From: Arion vulgaris
Lineage: Eukaryota; Mollusca; Gastropoda; Stylommatophora; Arionidae
DNA length: 64,000 bases
NCBI GenBank assembly: GCA_020796225.1
Contig: CM036758.1
Location: forward strand, 65,317,774-65,381,773
Reading direction: 5' to 3'
A program made the position numbers and the translations under genes. How positions within the stretch are numbered: position 1 is the stretch's first letter; every line of letters begins with the position of its first letter. Positions 21,173 through 32,300 of the stretch are shown here, in pieces. A model generated the notes under the pieces. That model was not told the origin of the DNA, did no database searches, and saw nothing but the letters and a program-made list of their open reading frames with translations.

Positions 21173-21502
21173 AATAGCAGCGGTTCGCAAACTTTGCATT
21201 ACAGTGAACCCCCTTTTAAATACATTTTGCTACCGGGACACCCAACAGTTTCTATATATGAAAATGGACATGAATGAATTATCTTTGTGTTACAATTGTC
21301 AATAATAATCTCAAACTGCGGGAAACTTCAAATGATCTTTCATTTTGTCCTGTTAAACATTTAGAGTCCGTTCTAGTCCGGGTACTTTGATTTCGTAGCG
21401 GAATTAGTTTACCATTACTTTTATACCTGTTTTTAAAATTTATTTTTCTGTTTGAAATGTCAAAGATCAGAATATTTCCTCAAACGGTTGAGAACCCCTA
21501 GT
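21173..21502. mobile_element. possible hAT-type MITE
   Basis: The left end CAGCGGTTCGCAAACTTTG and right end CAAACGGTTGAGAACCCCTA form an imperfect inverted pair like the GGTTCTCAA ends of hAT elements. I found no convincing 8-bp TSD. Confidence 0.4.
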
Positions 21503-21558
21503 GAGTGCCACACGGACCCCAGTTTTGGGAAATATTGTTCGAATGCCTTATGGTCGTT

Positions 21559-21640
21559 TTAAATTAGTTTCCGTGGGATTCTTACGAAATGTAAAAATAG
21601 ACCTCACAGTTAAGAAAGCAATGGCAAACTACTGTTTCGC
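21559..21640 (+). mobile_element. SINE-D fragment
   Basis: AATTAGTTTCCGTGGGATTC and AAAAATAGACCTCACAG match the 28.86 kb copy. It is truncated before the 3' end. Confidence 0.6.
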
Positions 21641-21663
21641 ATTTGCTACAGTTTTACTGGAGT

Positions 21664-21926
21664 ATTTCGTCCGAGTGGTTACCGGGGCCCAAATTTGGGG
21701 TGTAAAGAATAGAACCACTATTACCTTCCACGCATGTCGTAAGAGGCGACTAAGGAGGTTTGGCTGAAATCGGATGCATGTGTCCTAAACGTATAGAAGT
21801 CTATGAGTTTAGGGGCATACCAAACCAATGTGCAACGTATACACGTTCTTGGCAAAGATCAAACATATCACAAAGAGTGATTACAATTAGTCGTAAAGAA
21901 CGAACGCAAAGAAGAAGAAAGAAGAG
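21664..21926 (+). mobile_element. SINE-C copy with 8-bp TSD
   Basis: TSD ACTGGAGT at 21656-21663 and 21927-21934. The body runs from CCGAGTGGTTACCGGGG through CGTAAGAGGCGACTAAGG to GAACGAACGCAAAG and a (GAA)n tail. Confidence 0.85.
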
Positions 21927-22119
21927 ACTGGAGTCTTACCTTATATCAATAAGACAAATATTACAAATCTTCGTCACTAATAAATGCACTTAGGCAACGC
22001 CTCTGCAAAATCATGACATATGTATCTAGCTTCACATACCAGTCAGTATCAACTCAATATCGTTCTCATCTAACTAGTATTGCATGATATGTGATTAGTA
22101 TTCAGGAATACCGTCTAAC

Positions 22120-22210
22120 TGTATGGCGTGGCTGATAATCTGAGGCAGACGGTTGCCTTTATTAGATCAGAGAATCTGAAATCCCAATCTAGTGAGAACG
22201 CAGAAGAAGA
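22120..22210 (+). pseudogene. GAA-tailed LINE 3' end
   Basis: The plus-strand frame reads LRQTVAFI(R)-like residues, then ends ESEIPI-stop and AACGCAGAAGAAG. It is the same tail as 35995-36071. Fewer than 30 codons remain. Confidence 0.65.
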
Positions 22211-22313
22211 AGACGTAGAAGAGTAATGTCTGTTTAATTATATCAATATTCAGTAGCGACAGCAAAATATACATGCCATATTTCTTGTTCAAGATGGTGA
22301 GCGTTATTGTATT

Positions 22314-23878
22314 ATTTTGTGTGACACCACGATAAATGTGTGACACCACGATACATGTGTGACACCACGATACATGTGTGACACCTCTATAAATGTGTGA
22401 CACCACGTTACATGTGTGACACCACGATAAATATGTGACACCCCGATACGTGTGTGACAGCACGATAAATGTGTGACACCACGATACGTGTGTGACACCA
22501 CGATAAATGTGTGACACCACGATACATGTGTGACACCACGATAAATGTGTGACACCACGATAAATGTGTCACACCACGATAAGTGTGTGACACCCCGATA
22601 CATGTGTGACACCACGATACGTGTGTGGCACCACGATACGTGTGTGACACCACGATAAATGTGTGACACCACGATAAATGTGTGACACCACGATACATGT
22701 GTGACACCACGATAAATGTGTGACACCACTATAAATGTGTGACACCACGATAAGTGTGTGACACCCCGATACATGTGTGACACCACGATACGTGTGTGAC
22801 ACCACGATAAATGTGTGACACCACGATACATGTGTGACACCACGATAAATGTGTGACACCACGATACATGTGTGACACCACGATACGTGTGTGACACCAC
22901 GATAAATGTGTGACACCACGATAAATGTGTGACACCATGATAAATGTGTGACACCACGATAAATGTGTGACACCACGATAAATGTGTGACACCACGTTAC
23001 ATGTGTGACACCACGTTACATGTGTGACACCACAATACGTGTGTGACACCACGATAAATGTGTGACACCACGATAAATGTGTGACACCACGATAAATGTG
23101 TGACACCACGATAAATGTGTGACACCACGTTACATGTGTGACACCACGTTACATGTGTGACACCACGATAAATGTGTGACACCACGATACATGTGTGACA
23201 CCACGATAAATGTGTGACACCACGATACAGTGTGACCCACGATAAATGTGTGACACCACGATACGTGTGTGACACCACGATAAATGTGTGACACCACAAT
23301 ACGTGTGTGACACAACGACAAATGTGTGACACCACGATAAATGTGTGACACCACGATAAATGTGTGACACCACGATAAATGTGTGACACCACGTTACATG
23401 TGTGACACCACGTTACATGTGTGACACCACGATAAATGTGTGACACCACGATACATGTGTGACACCACGATAAATGTGTGACACCACGATACATGTGTGA
23501 CACCACGATAAATGTGTGACACCACGATAAATGTGTGACACCACGATAAATGTGTGACACCACGATAAATGTGTGACACCACGATAAATGTGTGACACCA
23601 CGTTACATGTGTGACACCACGATAAATGTGTGACACCACGATACATGTGTGACACCACGATAAATGTGTGACACAACGATACGTGTGTGACACCACGATA
23701 AATGTGTGACACCACGATACGTGTGTGACACCACGATAAATGTGTGACACCATGTTAAATGTGTGACACCACGATAAATGGGTGACACCACGATACATGT
23801 GTGACACCACGATACGTGTGTGACATCACGATACGTGTGTGACACCACGATACATGTGTGACATCACGATACGTGTGT
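22314..23878. repeat. 19-bp minisatellite, about 82 copies
   Basis: The unit TGTGTGACACCACGATAAA has mostly four variants in its last bases (GATAAA, GATACA, GATACG, GTTACA). Runs of variants recur (for example GTTACA-GTTACA-GATAAA-GATACA-GATAAA near 23120 and 23390), which indicates internal segmental duplication. A dozen minus-strand open frames (up to 217 residues, SWCHTFIV type) are translations of the array. Confidence 0.97.
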
Positions 23879-23919
23879 TATGTGAAAGACTAGATGGTCT
23901 TTTTAATAGAAATCTTCAC

Positions 23920-24031
23920 TGGTACAACTGTGATGACATGGTACAACTGTGATGACATGGTACAACTGTGATGACATGGTACAACTGTGATGACATGGTA
24001 CAACTGTGATGACATGGTACAACTGTGATGG
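23920..24031. repeat. 19-bp minisatellite, 6 copies
   Basis: The unit TGGTACAACTGTGATGACA is unrelated in sequence to the neighbouring 19-bp array. The copies are nearly identical. Confidence 0.95.
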
Positions 24032-24044
24032 CAGTTTCTTGAGT

Positions 24045-24140
24045 GAATTCGATAACTACCTAACTAACTGACTGACGAACTGACTAGCTGCTTAACTAAG
24101 TAACTGACTAACTGATTAACTAACTAACTGTCTAATCAAC
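24045..24140. repeat. degenerate AACTGACT-type simple repeat
   Basis: Short irregular runs of AACT, GACT and AACTAACTG. Confidence 0.6.
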
Positions 24141-24259
24141 TATTACTAACAAAACATACGTATAATACAACACACATTTTCTTTCTGTTAAATTTCTACT
24201 ATCTGTTTGTTATGTCCGGGATTCAAACCTTTTTCAACCGAAGCACGCCCTTTCAACCT

Positions 24260-25236
24260 ATGCACGCAACATGCAACACTCTAATCAGTTGTAACAACAA
24301 TGTGCAACATGCACCACTCTAATCAGTTGTTACAACAATGTGCACCATGCAACACTCTAATCAGTTGTTACAACAATGTGCAACATGCACCACTCTAACC
24401 AGTTGTTACAACAATGTGCACCATGCAACACTCTAATCAGTTGTTACAACAATGTGCACCATGCACCACTCTAATCAGTTGTTACAACAATGTGCACCAT
24501 GCAACACTCTAATCAGTTGTTACAACAATGTGCAACATGCACCACTCTAACCAGTTGTTACAACAATGTGCACCATGCAACACTCTAATCAGTTGTTACA
24601 ACAATGTGCACCATGCACCACTCTAATCAGTTGTAACAACAATGTGCGACATGCAACACTCTAATCAGTTGTTACAACAATGTGCAACATGCAACACTCT
24701 AATCAGTTGTTACAACAATGTGCAACATGTAACACTCTAATCAGTTGTTACAACAATGTGCAACATGCAACACTCTAATCAGTTGTTACAACAATGTGCA
24801 ACATGTACCACTCTAATCAGTTGTAACAACAATGTGCACCATGCAACACTCTAATCAGTTGTAACAACAATGTGCGACATGCAACACTCTAATCAGTTGT
24901 AACAACAATGTGCACCATGCAACACTCTAATCAGTTGTTACAACAATGTGCACCATGCAACACTCTAATCAGTTGTTACAACAATGTACAACATGCAACA
25001 CTCTAATCAGTTGTTACAACAATGTGCAACATGCAACACTCTAATCAGTTGTTACAACAATGTGCAACATGTACCACTCTAATCAGTTGTAACAACAATG
25101 TGCACCATGCAACACTCTAATCAGTTGTAACAACAATGTGCACCATGCAACACTCTAATCAGTTGTAACAACAATGTGCGACATGCAACACTCTAATCAG
25201 TTGTAACAACAATGTGCAACATGCAGCACTCTAATC
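24260..25236. repeat. 38-bp minisatellite, about 25-26 copies
   Basis: The unit is ATGCAACACTCTAATCAGTT, then GTTACAACAATGTGCACC. Variants (AAC/CAC, GTTAC/GTAAC) recur in blocks. Confidence 0.97.
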
Positions 25237-25896
25237 GAACAGAATCAAGTAAGGGGATTATCTATCAACGAAACCGTACTGCACATCAGGCGAATACCAT
25301 GTCAACGTATTTTTTTGGTATGCTAGCTGTGGAAATGAGTAATATTAAATGTACAAGGAACTCGTAGTTTGCATATTGTATGCACTAAAATAAACTAAAC
25401 TAAACATGCTGGGATCAAGTTTCCGTAGCGATATATAATCTTGTGTCTTTGTCACGAACTTACAAACTGTCTAACCAGAATAGTTTGAAGAAAAAATGGG
25501 ACAGTAGACAGGCAACAAGTGAAAAGCTTGTTAAGATTGCTTTATCATTGTTCTAATTATGTAATGCTTTTACTGTATTAAATATTAGCTGCCATTTGAT
25601 CCAGGATACATGTTACCCTTCAACTACTGGTACATTATGACATGCTGTTTATTGATCGTCCATCTGTTGCTGTGTTCATCTCATCTACCTTCATAGTGTT
25701 CGTATGTCTCTAACCCAGTAACTACAAAATGTTAAAAAAAGCCGTCCCTGCCGAATTATTTCTGTTCACTTGTTCACTCTACAGGTATATATACAAATTC
25801 ATCTGAATTTTTCTGTTTTTTCTTCTTAAACACAATTTTACGAATAACCTGTCGCGTTGTAGATACATAATTGTAAGTTGATAACAATCTAACAAC
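25237..25896. other. no gene recognised
   Basis: About 660 bp with no supported ORF or repeat. Confidence 0.45.
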
Positions 25897-25908
25897 AGGT
25901 GAATTAAT

Positions 25909-26023
25909 CTTCTTCTTCTTTGCATTCGTTCTTTACGACCAATTTTAATCACTCTTTGTGATATGTTTGATCTTTACGAAGAACGTGTATACGTTGCACA
26001 TTGTTTTGGTAGGCCCCTAAACG
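25909..26023 (-). mobile_element. 5'-truncated SINE-C with 12-bp TSD
   Basis: Only the 3' 115 bp of SINE-C are present (tail (GAA)n at the left in this orientation). They are flanked by perfect AGGTGAATTAAT at 25897-25908 and 26024-26035. 5' truncation plus TSD is the signature of target-primed reverse transcription that stopped early. Confidence 0.9.
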
Positions 26024-26035
26024 AGGTGAATTAAT

Positions 26036-26552
26036 AAATTAAGTGCCGGTAACGATCAGAATGCGCGAACATAAATTTAGAACTAACTGTGACAGCTAAA
26101 CAAATTACACCACAGTCTGCGGCACATGGTCAAAATAAACATACGCATTGATGCAGGCTACTGTATTTAGTAATGAATATGTTAATCCGAATCTATATAT
26201 TATTCTGCCTTTTCATGCATACAATCATTTTGTTCTCTTACCAAGTGTTCACTAATTTTGTTAATGTTAAATACGGCAACATACTGATGTCATATAGCAC
26301 ATAATAATTTAATAACTATTCACGTTTGTTCTCTGTTCGTTTAAGAGAAATTATCAATATGTACAGAACATTACTATACTACTATCATCAATATGATTAT
26401 TTCACATCCTGTCTGGAGTACGATCGTACGATCATTAATCTCCATAAACGTTCCCTCTCTCCAAGTACGGACTATCTTCCGATAGTGACATTTGTCCGTG
26501 TTACGAGATTATGCTGTGAATAATTGTTTCTCTATGTCCTACTTTATCATAT
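26036..26552. other. no gene recognised
   Basis: Nothing supported. Confidence 0.45.
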
Positions 26553-27160
26553 CTTCCATAATTTATTACAGTTACCTCCGTGAGTTATACATTTCTCTTT
26601 TTGTTTCCATAATTTATTACAGTTACCTCCGTGAGTTATACATTTCTCTTTTTGTTTCCATAATTTATTACAGTTACCTCCGTGAGTTATACATTTCTCT
26701 TTTTGTTTCCATAATTTATTACAGTTACCTCCGTGAGTTATACATTTCTCTTTTTGTTTCCATAATTTATTACAGTTACCTCCGTGAGTTACACATTTCT
26801 CTTTTTGTTTCCATAATTTATTACAGTTACCTCCGTGAGTTATACATTTCTCTTTTTGTTTCCATAATTTATTACAGTTACCTCCGTGAGTTATACATTT
26901 CTCTTTTTGTTTCCATAATTTATTACAGTTACCTCGTAGTTTACATTCTCTTTTATTTCATAAGTTATTACAGTTACCTCGTGAGTTATACATTCTCTTT
27001 GTTTCCCTAATTTATTACAGTTACCTCCGTGAGTTATACATTTCTCTTTTTGTTTCCATAATTTATTACACTTACCTCCGTGAGTTACATTCTTTGTTTC
27101 ATAATTTATTACAGTTACCTCCGTGAGTTATACATCTCTTTTTGGTTTCATAACATTTCC
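26553..27160. repeat. 51-bp minisatellite, about 12 copies
   Basis: The unit is TCCATAATTTATTACAGTTA, CCTCCGTGAGTTATACATTT, CTCTTTTTGTT. The first 7-8 units are almost identical; the last are shortened by small deletions. The 172-residue frame is an array translation. Confidence 0.95.
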
Positions 27161-27212
27161 AAGAAGTGTTGATTGCTTATGTTTACATTGATAATGATCT
27201 TACTCTGCTCGC

Positions 27213-27518
27213 TGACTTTTTGAAGCACATAAAACGTTAGTTCTTTATAGCAGTATGTGAGCTTTTGAAGCACACAGACCATTCGTTCTTTATAGCAGTA
27301 TGTGAGCTTTTGAAGCAACAGACCATTGTTCTTTATAGCAGTATGTGAGCTTTTGTAGCACATAAAACGTTAGTTCTTTATAGCAGTATGTGAGCTTTTG
27401 AAGCACACAGACCATTCGTTCTTTATAGCAGTATGTGAGCTTTTGAAGCACACAGACCATTCGTTCTTTATAGCAATATGTGAGCTTTTGTAGCACATAC
27501 AACGTTAGTTCTTTATAG
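27213..27518. repeat. 45-bp minisatellite, about 7 copies
   Basis: The unit is GTTCTTTATAGCAGTATGTG, AGCTTTTGAAGCACACAGAC, CATTC. Confidence 0.95.
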
Positions 27519-27663
27519 CAGTATGTCAGCTTTATAGCAATATGTCAGCTTTATAGCAGTATGTCAGCTTTATAGTAGTAAGTCAGCTTTATAGCAGTAG
27601 GTCAGCTTTATAGCAGTATGTCAGCTTTATAGCGGTATGTCAGCTTTATAGCAGTATGTCAAC
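27519..27663. repeat. 19-bp minisatellite, about 7.5 copies
   Basis: The unit TATAGCAGTATGTCAGCTT is a shortened derivative of the core of the adjoining 45-bp unit, so one array seems to have spawned the other. Confidence 0.95.
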
Positions 27664-27734
27664 TTTTGTATATTTTTAAATGGAGGACGGTTATTTCATC
27701 AAAAATATACTTATTCCTCTCCCTTCCTAGTAGA

Positions 27735-27990
27735 GCATAGGGTATCAACAGTTGTTCGTCACTTCTCTCGGTCTCTGGCTGTTTTCTTTATGGTCCCCCA
27801 GGATTTTGAGCACTCTTCAATTCCTCAAGAAGACTTCTTCCCCAGGTTTGTTTAGGGCGTACTCTTTTTCTGTTTTTCCTTGCGGGTTCTACTCAAGTGC
27901 CTGTCTAGTGACACTCGACTGTGTCTTCCGTAGGGTATGCCCACATCATCGCTATTTTGTTCTCTTAACCTGGGTCATCATGGGTTCATG
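27735..27990 (-). pseudogene. LINE ORF2 C-terminal fragment
   Basis: On the minus strand: MTELQ, HDDPG, EPARKNRKRVRPKQTWGR, then SLLEELKSAQNP. The RxRPKQTW-RR-LEEELK pattern is a common LINE C-terminal signature. Frame breaks are present. Confidence 0.65.
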
Positions 27991-28214
27991 TACAGTTTTT
28001 ATCCACAGGTCTGTTTTGCAACTCTGTCATTCTAAGAGATATTTGTTTAAATATATGTTTATGATTTATTTCTTCTTTGTTTTGTTTTTCTGTTGCAAGG
28101 AATCAATAACGCAGTAAGTAAACAATATCATAGAACAAATAGCGACAATTCTGAAATGCAAACAATTCGCAATGAACATTATAAGAGCAACGTTCAGCAC
28201 AATCTTTCTCATTA

Positions 28215-28690
28215 AAATTATGCTATCAGTGCCATACCTGGACGCTGAGATCAAACGCTAGAAGAAAACTAGTCACGACAGAGATGAAGTGTCCACGCAG
28301 AATGATGGGAGTATCAATAAGAGACTGGTTTAAAAATGAAGACATTAGGAAGAAACGTGGGTATAACATCAACTGAACGTAATCATGTGATAACAAATTA
28401 AATAATGCGGACAAATAAGTAGATTACCAACAGACTCAAAGAGAAATGCTATTCCGATACAGTGGATACAAAGCAAAAGGCCGTCCACGCAAAAATGGAT
28501 CTCGGAGATAACAGAGGCGACCACAGACACTATTTATGAAGGGCCTACAAAATCTCGTTCTATATCACTTCTTATCTTAACGTTGTGAGGCAAAACATGA
28601 TTAGAGACATGTACAAAGATGTCAAGTGTTGGACAAGTCTTGAATTGACTCAAAGCTTACTGAATCGATTCTATACGTAAATATTGTCTC
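28215..28690 (+). pseudogene. RTE-like LINE C-terminal fragment
   Basis: It reads LVTTEMK, MGVSIRDWFKNEDIRKK and KGRPRKNGSR in shifting frames. It is homologous to 47445-47780 (LVTTEMIE, NDMFKNEGINK). Multiple stops. Confidence 0.55.
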
Positions 28691-28799
28691 TCTCACCTGA
28701 TGTTATCTCACTATGTTTCTCTTGTACCCTAAGATGTCCAGTTGAAACATTTATTGCGCAGAGGATGGTACTGGTGTACGCTTCGTAGATTTAGATGAA

Positions 28800-29200
28800 C
28801 GTCTGTAGTTAAAGAGGTAGTGAACTCGATCATAACCCAAGCGTACCGGGTTCAAACTCCGCGGCAGGCAATTTGGAAGTAAATTCGTTTCCGTGGAATT
28901 TTTACAAAAGCTAAAAACAAGACCTCACCGTTCCGAAAGCAATGGCAGACTAAAGAACGTGTAAGTAGTGCCTCGATGCCCAGCGTGTTCGTAGCGCGTT
29001 GGACGGCGGGTAACAAGCCCTCTGTGAGTGCGGGTTGAATTCCCCTGGCTGACATAAAAAGCCACAGGTTCTCCAGTTTTACGGTGTTTGTGGCACTGAA
29101 CTGAAGGGTTGCGATGTCCATGAGACCGAGCCGAGGAGCTGAAAGCTCAAGTGCTTCTGGATCGGAAAGAAAGGATATACCACGATTTTCATTTATTCAG
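28800..29200 (+). mobile_element. SINE-D / SINE-E chimera
   Basis: 28820-28977 is SINE-D (box-B-like CCGGGTTCAAACTCC, TTTCCGTGGAATTTTTAC, GAAAGCAATGGCAGAC). 28978-29175 is SINE-E (CAGCGTGTTCGTAGCGCGTT to CTTCTGGATCGG). 29178-29200 is the SINE-D terminus GGATATACCACGATTTTCAT. SINE-E therefore occupies the middle of a SINE-D copy. I did not find a TSD for the inner insertion. Confidence 0.7.
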
Positions 29201-29219
29201 ATTCACTAACTTTGATGTT

Positions 29220-29655
29220 TCGTCTGTCCAGCGCTTGCCTAGAAGTCTTCTGCTGTTCTATCTGTCCAGCACTTTCTTAGTAGTCCTCTGCTTTTCCATA
29301 TGTCCAGCGCTTGCCAAATAGTCTTCTGCTTTACCATCTGTCCAGCGCTTGCCAAGTAGTCTTCTGCTTTACCATCTGCCCAGCGCTTGCCTAGAAGTCT
29401 TCTGTTGTTCTATCTGTCCAGCACTTGCCTAGTAGTCCTCTGCTTTTCCATCTGTCCAGCGCTTGCCAAGTAGTCTTCTGTTTTCCATCTATCCAGCACT
29501 TGCCTAGTAGTCCTCTGCTTTTCCATCTGTCCAGCGCTTGCCAAATAGTCTTCTGTTTTACCATCTGTCCAGCGCTTGCCAAATAGTCTTCTGTTTTACC
29601 ATCTGTCCAGCGCTTGCCAAATAGTCTTCTGTTTACCATCTGTCAGCGCTTGCCG
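29220..29655. repeat. 38-bp minisatellite, about 11 copies
   Basis: The unit is TTGCCAAGTAGTCTTCTGCT, then TTACCATCTGTCCAGCGC. It begins about 20 bp after the SINE-D 3' terminus. Confidence 0.95.
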
Positions 29656-30029
29656 TAGTCTTCCACATGTTTCGTTTACTCTGTTTAATATTGCCTGTTG
29701 TGTTGATCTTTTGACTGTAATTATGCTCTTTCAGCACACCAGTTTCATGTTTGTTCTCTGCATACACTATACTGCTGCAGTTACACGCACTTTTAAGTTG
29801 ATGTCATAATTTCTGATTTTCTCTACTTGATTTATGAATATTCTCATCAAAATTCTCATTTCTTTTGTTGTAACACTTCTTTCGATTTTATGTGTGTGTC
29901 CATGTTTGACATTGGTAGCACAGAGTCTAAAGAACTATTGTATTATATATTTATTACGTTTTATTATGTATTGTGTTATATAATCCTTTTTATGTTTAAG
30001 CAGACGTATTTGTTGTTCTGTAGTAGATA
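29656..30029. other. no gene recognised
   Basis: Nothing supported. Confidence 0.45.
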
Positions 30030-30160
30030 CACCAGAGCCGCAGTAGCGTAGTTGCTAGTGAACTCGCTTCTTTGACTAGTGGGCCGGGTTCATTTCCACA
30101 GTGGACATTTCATGTGGTTGGTGGGGAAGTCTCGAAAAGGATATGCCACGATTTTCATTT
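30030..30160 (+). mobile_element. SINE-D copy, short form
   Basis: A tRNA-like GGGCCGGGTTCATTTCC block and the terminal GATATGCCACGATTTTCATT. A 48-bp minisatellite starts within 5 bp of the end. Confidence 0.65.
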
Positions 30161-30164
30161 CAAA

Positions 30165-30395
30165 TATTAAAATAGTCACATTTAAAACACAAACTTTAGT
30201 CGTAAATGGATATACCAAAATAGACAACATTAAAACACAAACTTTAGTCGTAAATGGATATACTAAAATAGACAACATTAAAACACAAACTTTAGTCTTA
30301 AATGGATATACCAAAATAGACAACATTAAAACACAAACTTTAGTCTTAAATGGATATACCAAAATAGACAACATTAAAACACAACATATTAGTTA
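30165..30395. repeat. 48-bp minisatellite, about 4.7 copies
   Basis: The unit is AAAATAGACAACATTAAAAC, ACAAACTTTAGTCGTAAATG, GATATACC. The 94- and 106-residue frames on both strands are array translations. Confidence 0.95.
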
Positions 30396-30454
30396 TTAAT
30401 GGAGATATTAAAATTTGACCGCATCAAAACAAACAGGAACTAAATAATATAGAG

Positions 30455-30713
30455 TTTAAAAGGGTTTAAAAGCCGAAGGATTGACTTCATTGCACCGGGT
30501 TTTACCCCACATGGCTCGGTCTCTCTCCGCAGAAATGGCACGCCACCTGCCGAGAGTATTGCACAAAGCACGAACTCCGTAGCTCCGGCAGTAATCCTAG
30601 GGGTCTCTGGAAAAAACTGTACTGTGAACAGAAGACCGCGGTCCGGATTCGAACCCACGACCTTCGACTCGCAAGGCAAAGGGCTTAACCACTCAGCCAC
30701 AGAGACGCCCCAG
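30455..30713 (-). mobile_element. SINE-B copy with 13-bp TSD
   Basis: Minus-strand near-intact copy. TSD AAATAATATAGAG at 30442-30454 and 30714-30726. The tRNA-like head GTCTCTGTGGCTGAGTGGTT and box B are intact. Confidence 0.95.
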
Positions 30714-30726
30714 AAATAATATAGAG

Positions 30727-31330
30727 AGATACCAGAAAAAGACAACATTTGAATCTGATATTTTAAAAGCGTCTATGAAGATGTCGTAATAGACAAAAAC
30801 AACATGATAATTCTTTAGTTGTTGACGTGGAAGCCCAAAAACATGATTGCATCAACAACATTTTCGATATTTCAATCGAAATATTTGCGCCGCAGCTGCA
30901 AAATAACAGTCTCTGTTTTCTGTTTGTTTTTCGTGTTCAATAAAGTATTCCTTCCATTTTTTAATACATATTTACCTTATATTTGGTTATATTTAACATT
31001 CAAAGCACATACAGATCTCAGAGAGAGAGAGAGAAGAAGAAACAAATATATTTAGAATGAGATTGTTGAATGTTTTTTAACGGTTGCGTTTTATTTCGTT
31101 TTTTAAACTTAATGATAATTTAATTATTGATTAGGACAAACAGGTTGTTTTATGAGAAGTTCGCTTAATCGTGAGTGTCATAAATTTGTTGCTAGACATG
31201 GTGAACCATGCAGCCTCTTAAACATCAGGCATTTTGTACTGCTTGCTATACAAACGAATAAGCGTGTGAGATGGAGACAACGATATAGAATGGATGATAA
31301 CTTGTCTAGATATTCTTCTTAGTTGATATC
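30727..31330. other. no gene recognised; (GA)n at 31018-31041
   Basis: About 600 bp of AT-rich sequence with one short GA microsatellite. Confidence 0.45.
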
Positions 31331-31412
31331 TGGACACGAATTTAATCAAATGTAGACCATCAATTGGACAGTCCGCTTCAGGTCTGTCAAGTTTGCCTAC
31401 ATCTTAGTTTTC
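31331..31412 (-). pseudogene. GAA-tailed LINE fragment
   Basis: Matches 10500-10580 on the same strand: GGACAGTCCGCTTCAGGTCT against GGGCAGTCAGCTTCAGGTCT, then CTTAGTTTTCA. It passes directly into a 38-bp array. Confidence 0.65.
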
Positions 31413-31868
31413 ATCTCGACTGGGAGTGACCACATGGGGTTGTAGTTTTAATCTCGACTGGGAGTGACTACATGGGATTGTAGTTGTCATCTCGACTGGG
31501 AGTGGCCACATGGGATTGTAGTTTTCATCTCGACTGGGAAAGACCACATGATGCTTGTAGTTTTCATCTCGACTGGGAGTGATCACATGGAGCTTGTAGT
31601 TGTCATCTCGACTGGGAGTGACCACATGGGATTGCAGATTTAATCTCGACTGGGAGTGACCACATGGGATTGTAGTTTTCATCTCGACTGGGAGTGATCA
31701 CATGGAGCTTGTAGTTTTCATCTCGACTGGGAGTGACCACATGGGATTGTAGTTTTCATCTCGGCTGGGAGTGATCATATGGAGCTTGTAGTTTTCATCT
31801 CGACTGGGAGTGACCACATGGGCTTGTAGTTTTCATCTCGACTGGGAGTGACCACATGGGGCGTGTAA
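31405..31868. repeat. 38-bp minisatellite, about 12 copies, LINE-derived
   Basis: The unit is GGGATTGTAGTTTTCATCTC, then GACTGGGAGTGACCACAT. Its AGTTTTCA..TCGACTG core matches the LINE C-terminal coding segment at 10567-10587, and the array starts exactly where the flanking LINE fragment reaches that segment. Confidence 0.9.
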
Positions 31869-31940
31869 ACTCATTCAATGACTGCACAATCTTGCAAGAG
31901 ATGCATCGCTGTAGTATTTAACTATAACATTTGCAAACTT

Positions 31941-32096
31941 CTACACATAAACACAAACCAAATTAGTATATCTTCCCACATACATTTAAATGTGGATGTC
32001 AGTGTGGATCATATCTACACATAAACACAAACCAAATTAGTATATCTTCCCACATACATTTAAATGTGGATGTCAGTGTGGATCATATCTACACAT
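31941..32096. repeat. 74-bp tandem duplication, 2.1 copies, apparently perfect
   Basis: 31941-32014 and 32015-32088 look identical, followed by 8 bases of a third unit. Confidence 0.95.
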
Positions 32097-32164
32097 TCCC
32101 TTTCACTAGCTAGAGTAAACGTAACGAACATCAAAATAAACTGTAAATAAGGATGGATTAATTG

Positions 32165-32300
32165 ATGTCATTGATAAGGACATCATCATTGCACTTCAGT
32201 GAGTAACCAAATGTGCTTCGATCTCTTTCTTACACGGGAAGATCTCAGCTTCAGTGCACAAACTCCGTAGCACCAGCGAGGGCCCACAAGAGGCGAACAG
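32165..32300 (+). pseudogene. leader segment of GAA-tailed LINE
   Basis: ATCATTGCACTTCAGTGA, TCGATCTCTTTCTTACACGG, GAAGATCTCAGCTTCAGTGC and AACTCCGTAGCACCAGCGAG match the leader at 45210-45320 and, in reverse, 10940-11060. The coding part is absent. Confidence 0.6.

Noticed and set aside
22304..22957. Long minus-strand open frames (up to 217 residues) with HTFIVVSH-type repeats
   Set aside because: They are translations of the 19-bp array; frames open in several phases at once and carry no domain.
22314..25236. CRISPR-like alternation of repeats and spacers
   Set aside because: Units are contiguous tandem repeats without unique spacers, and the genome context is eukaryotic.
26492..27010. 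172-residue hydrophobic repeat ORF
   Set aside because: Translation of the 51-bp array; later units lose frame, and there is no coding context.
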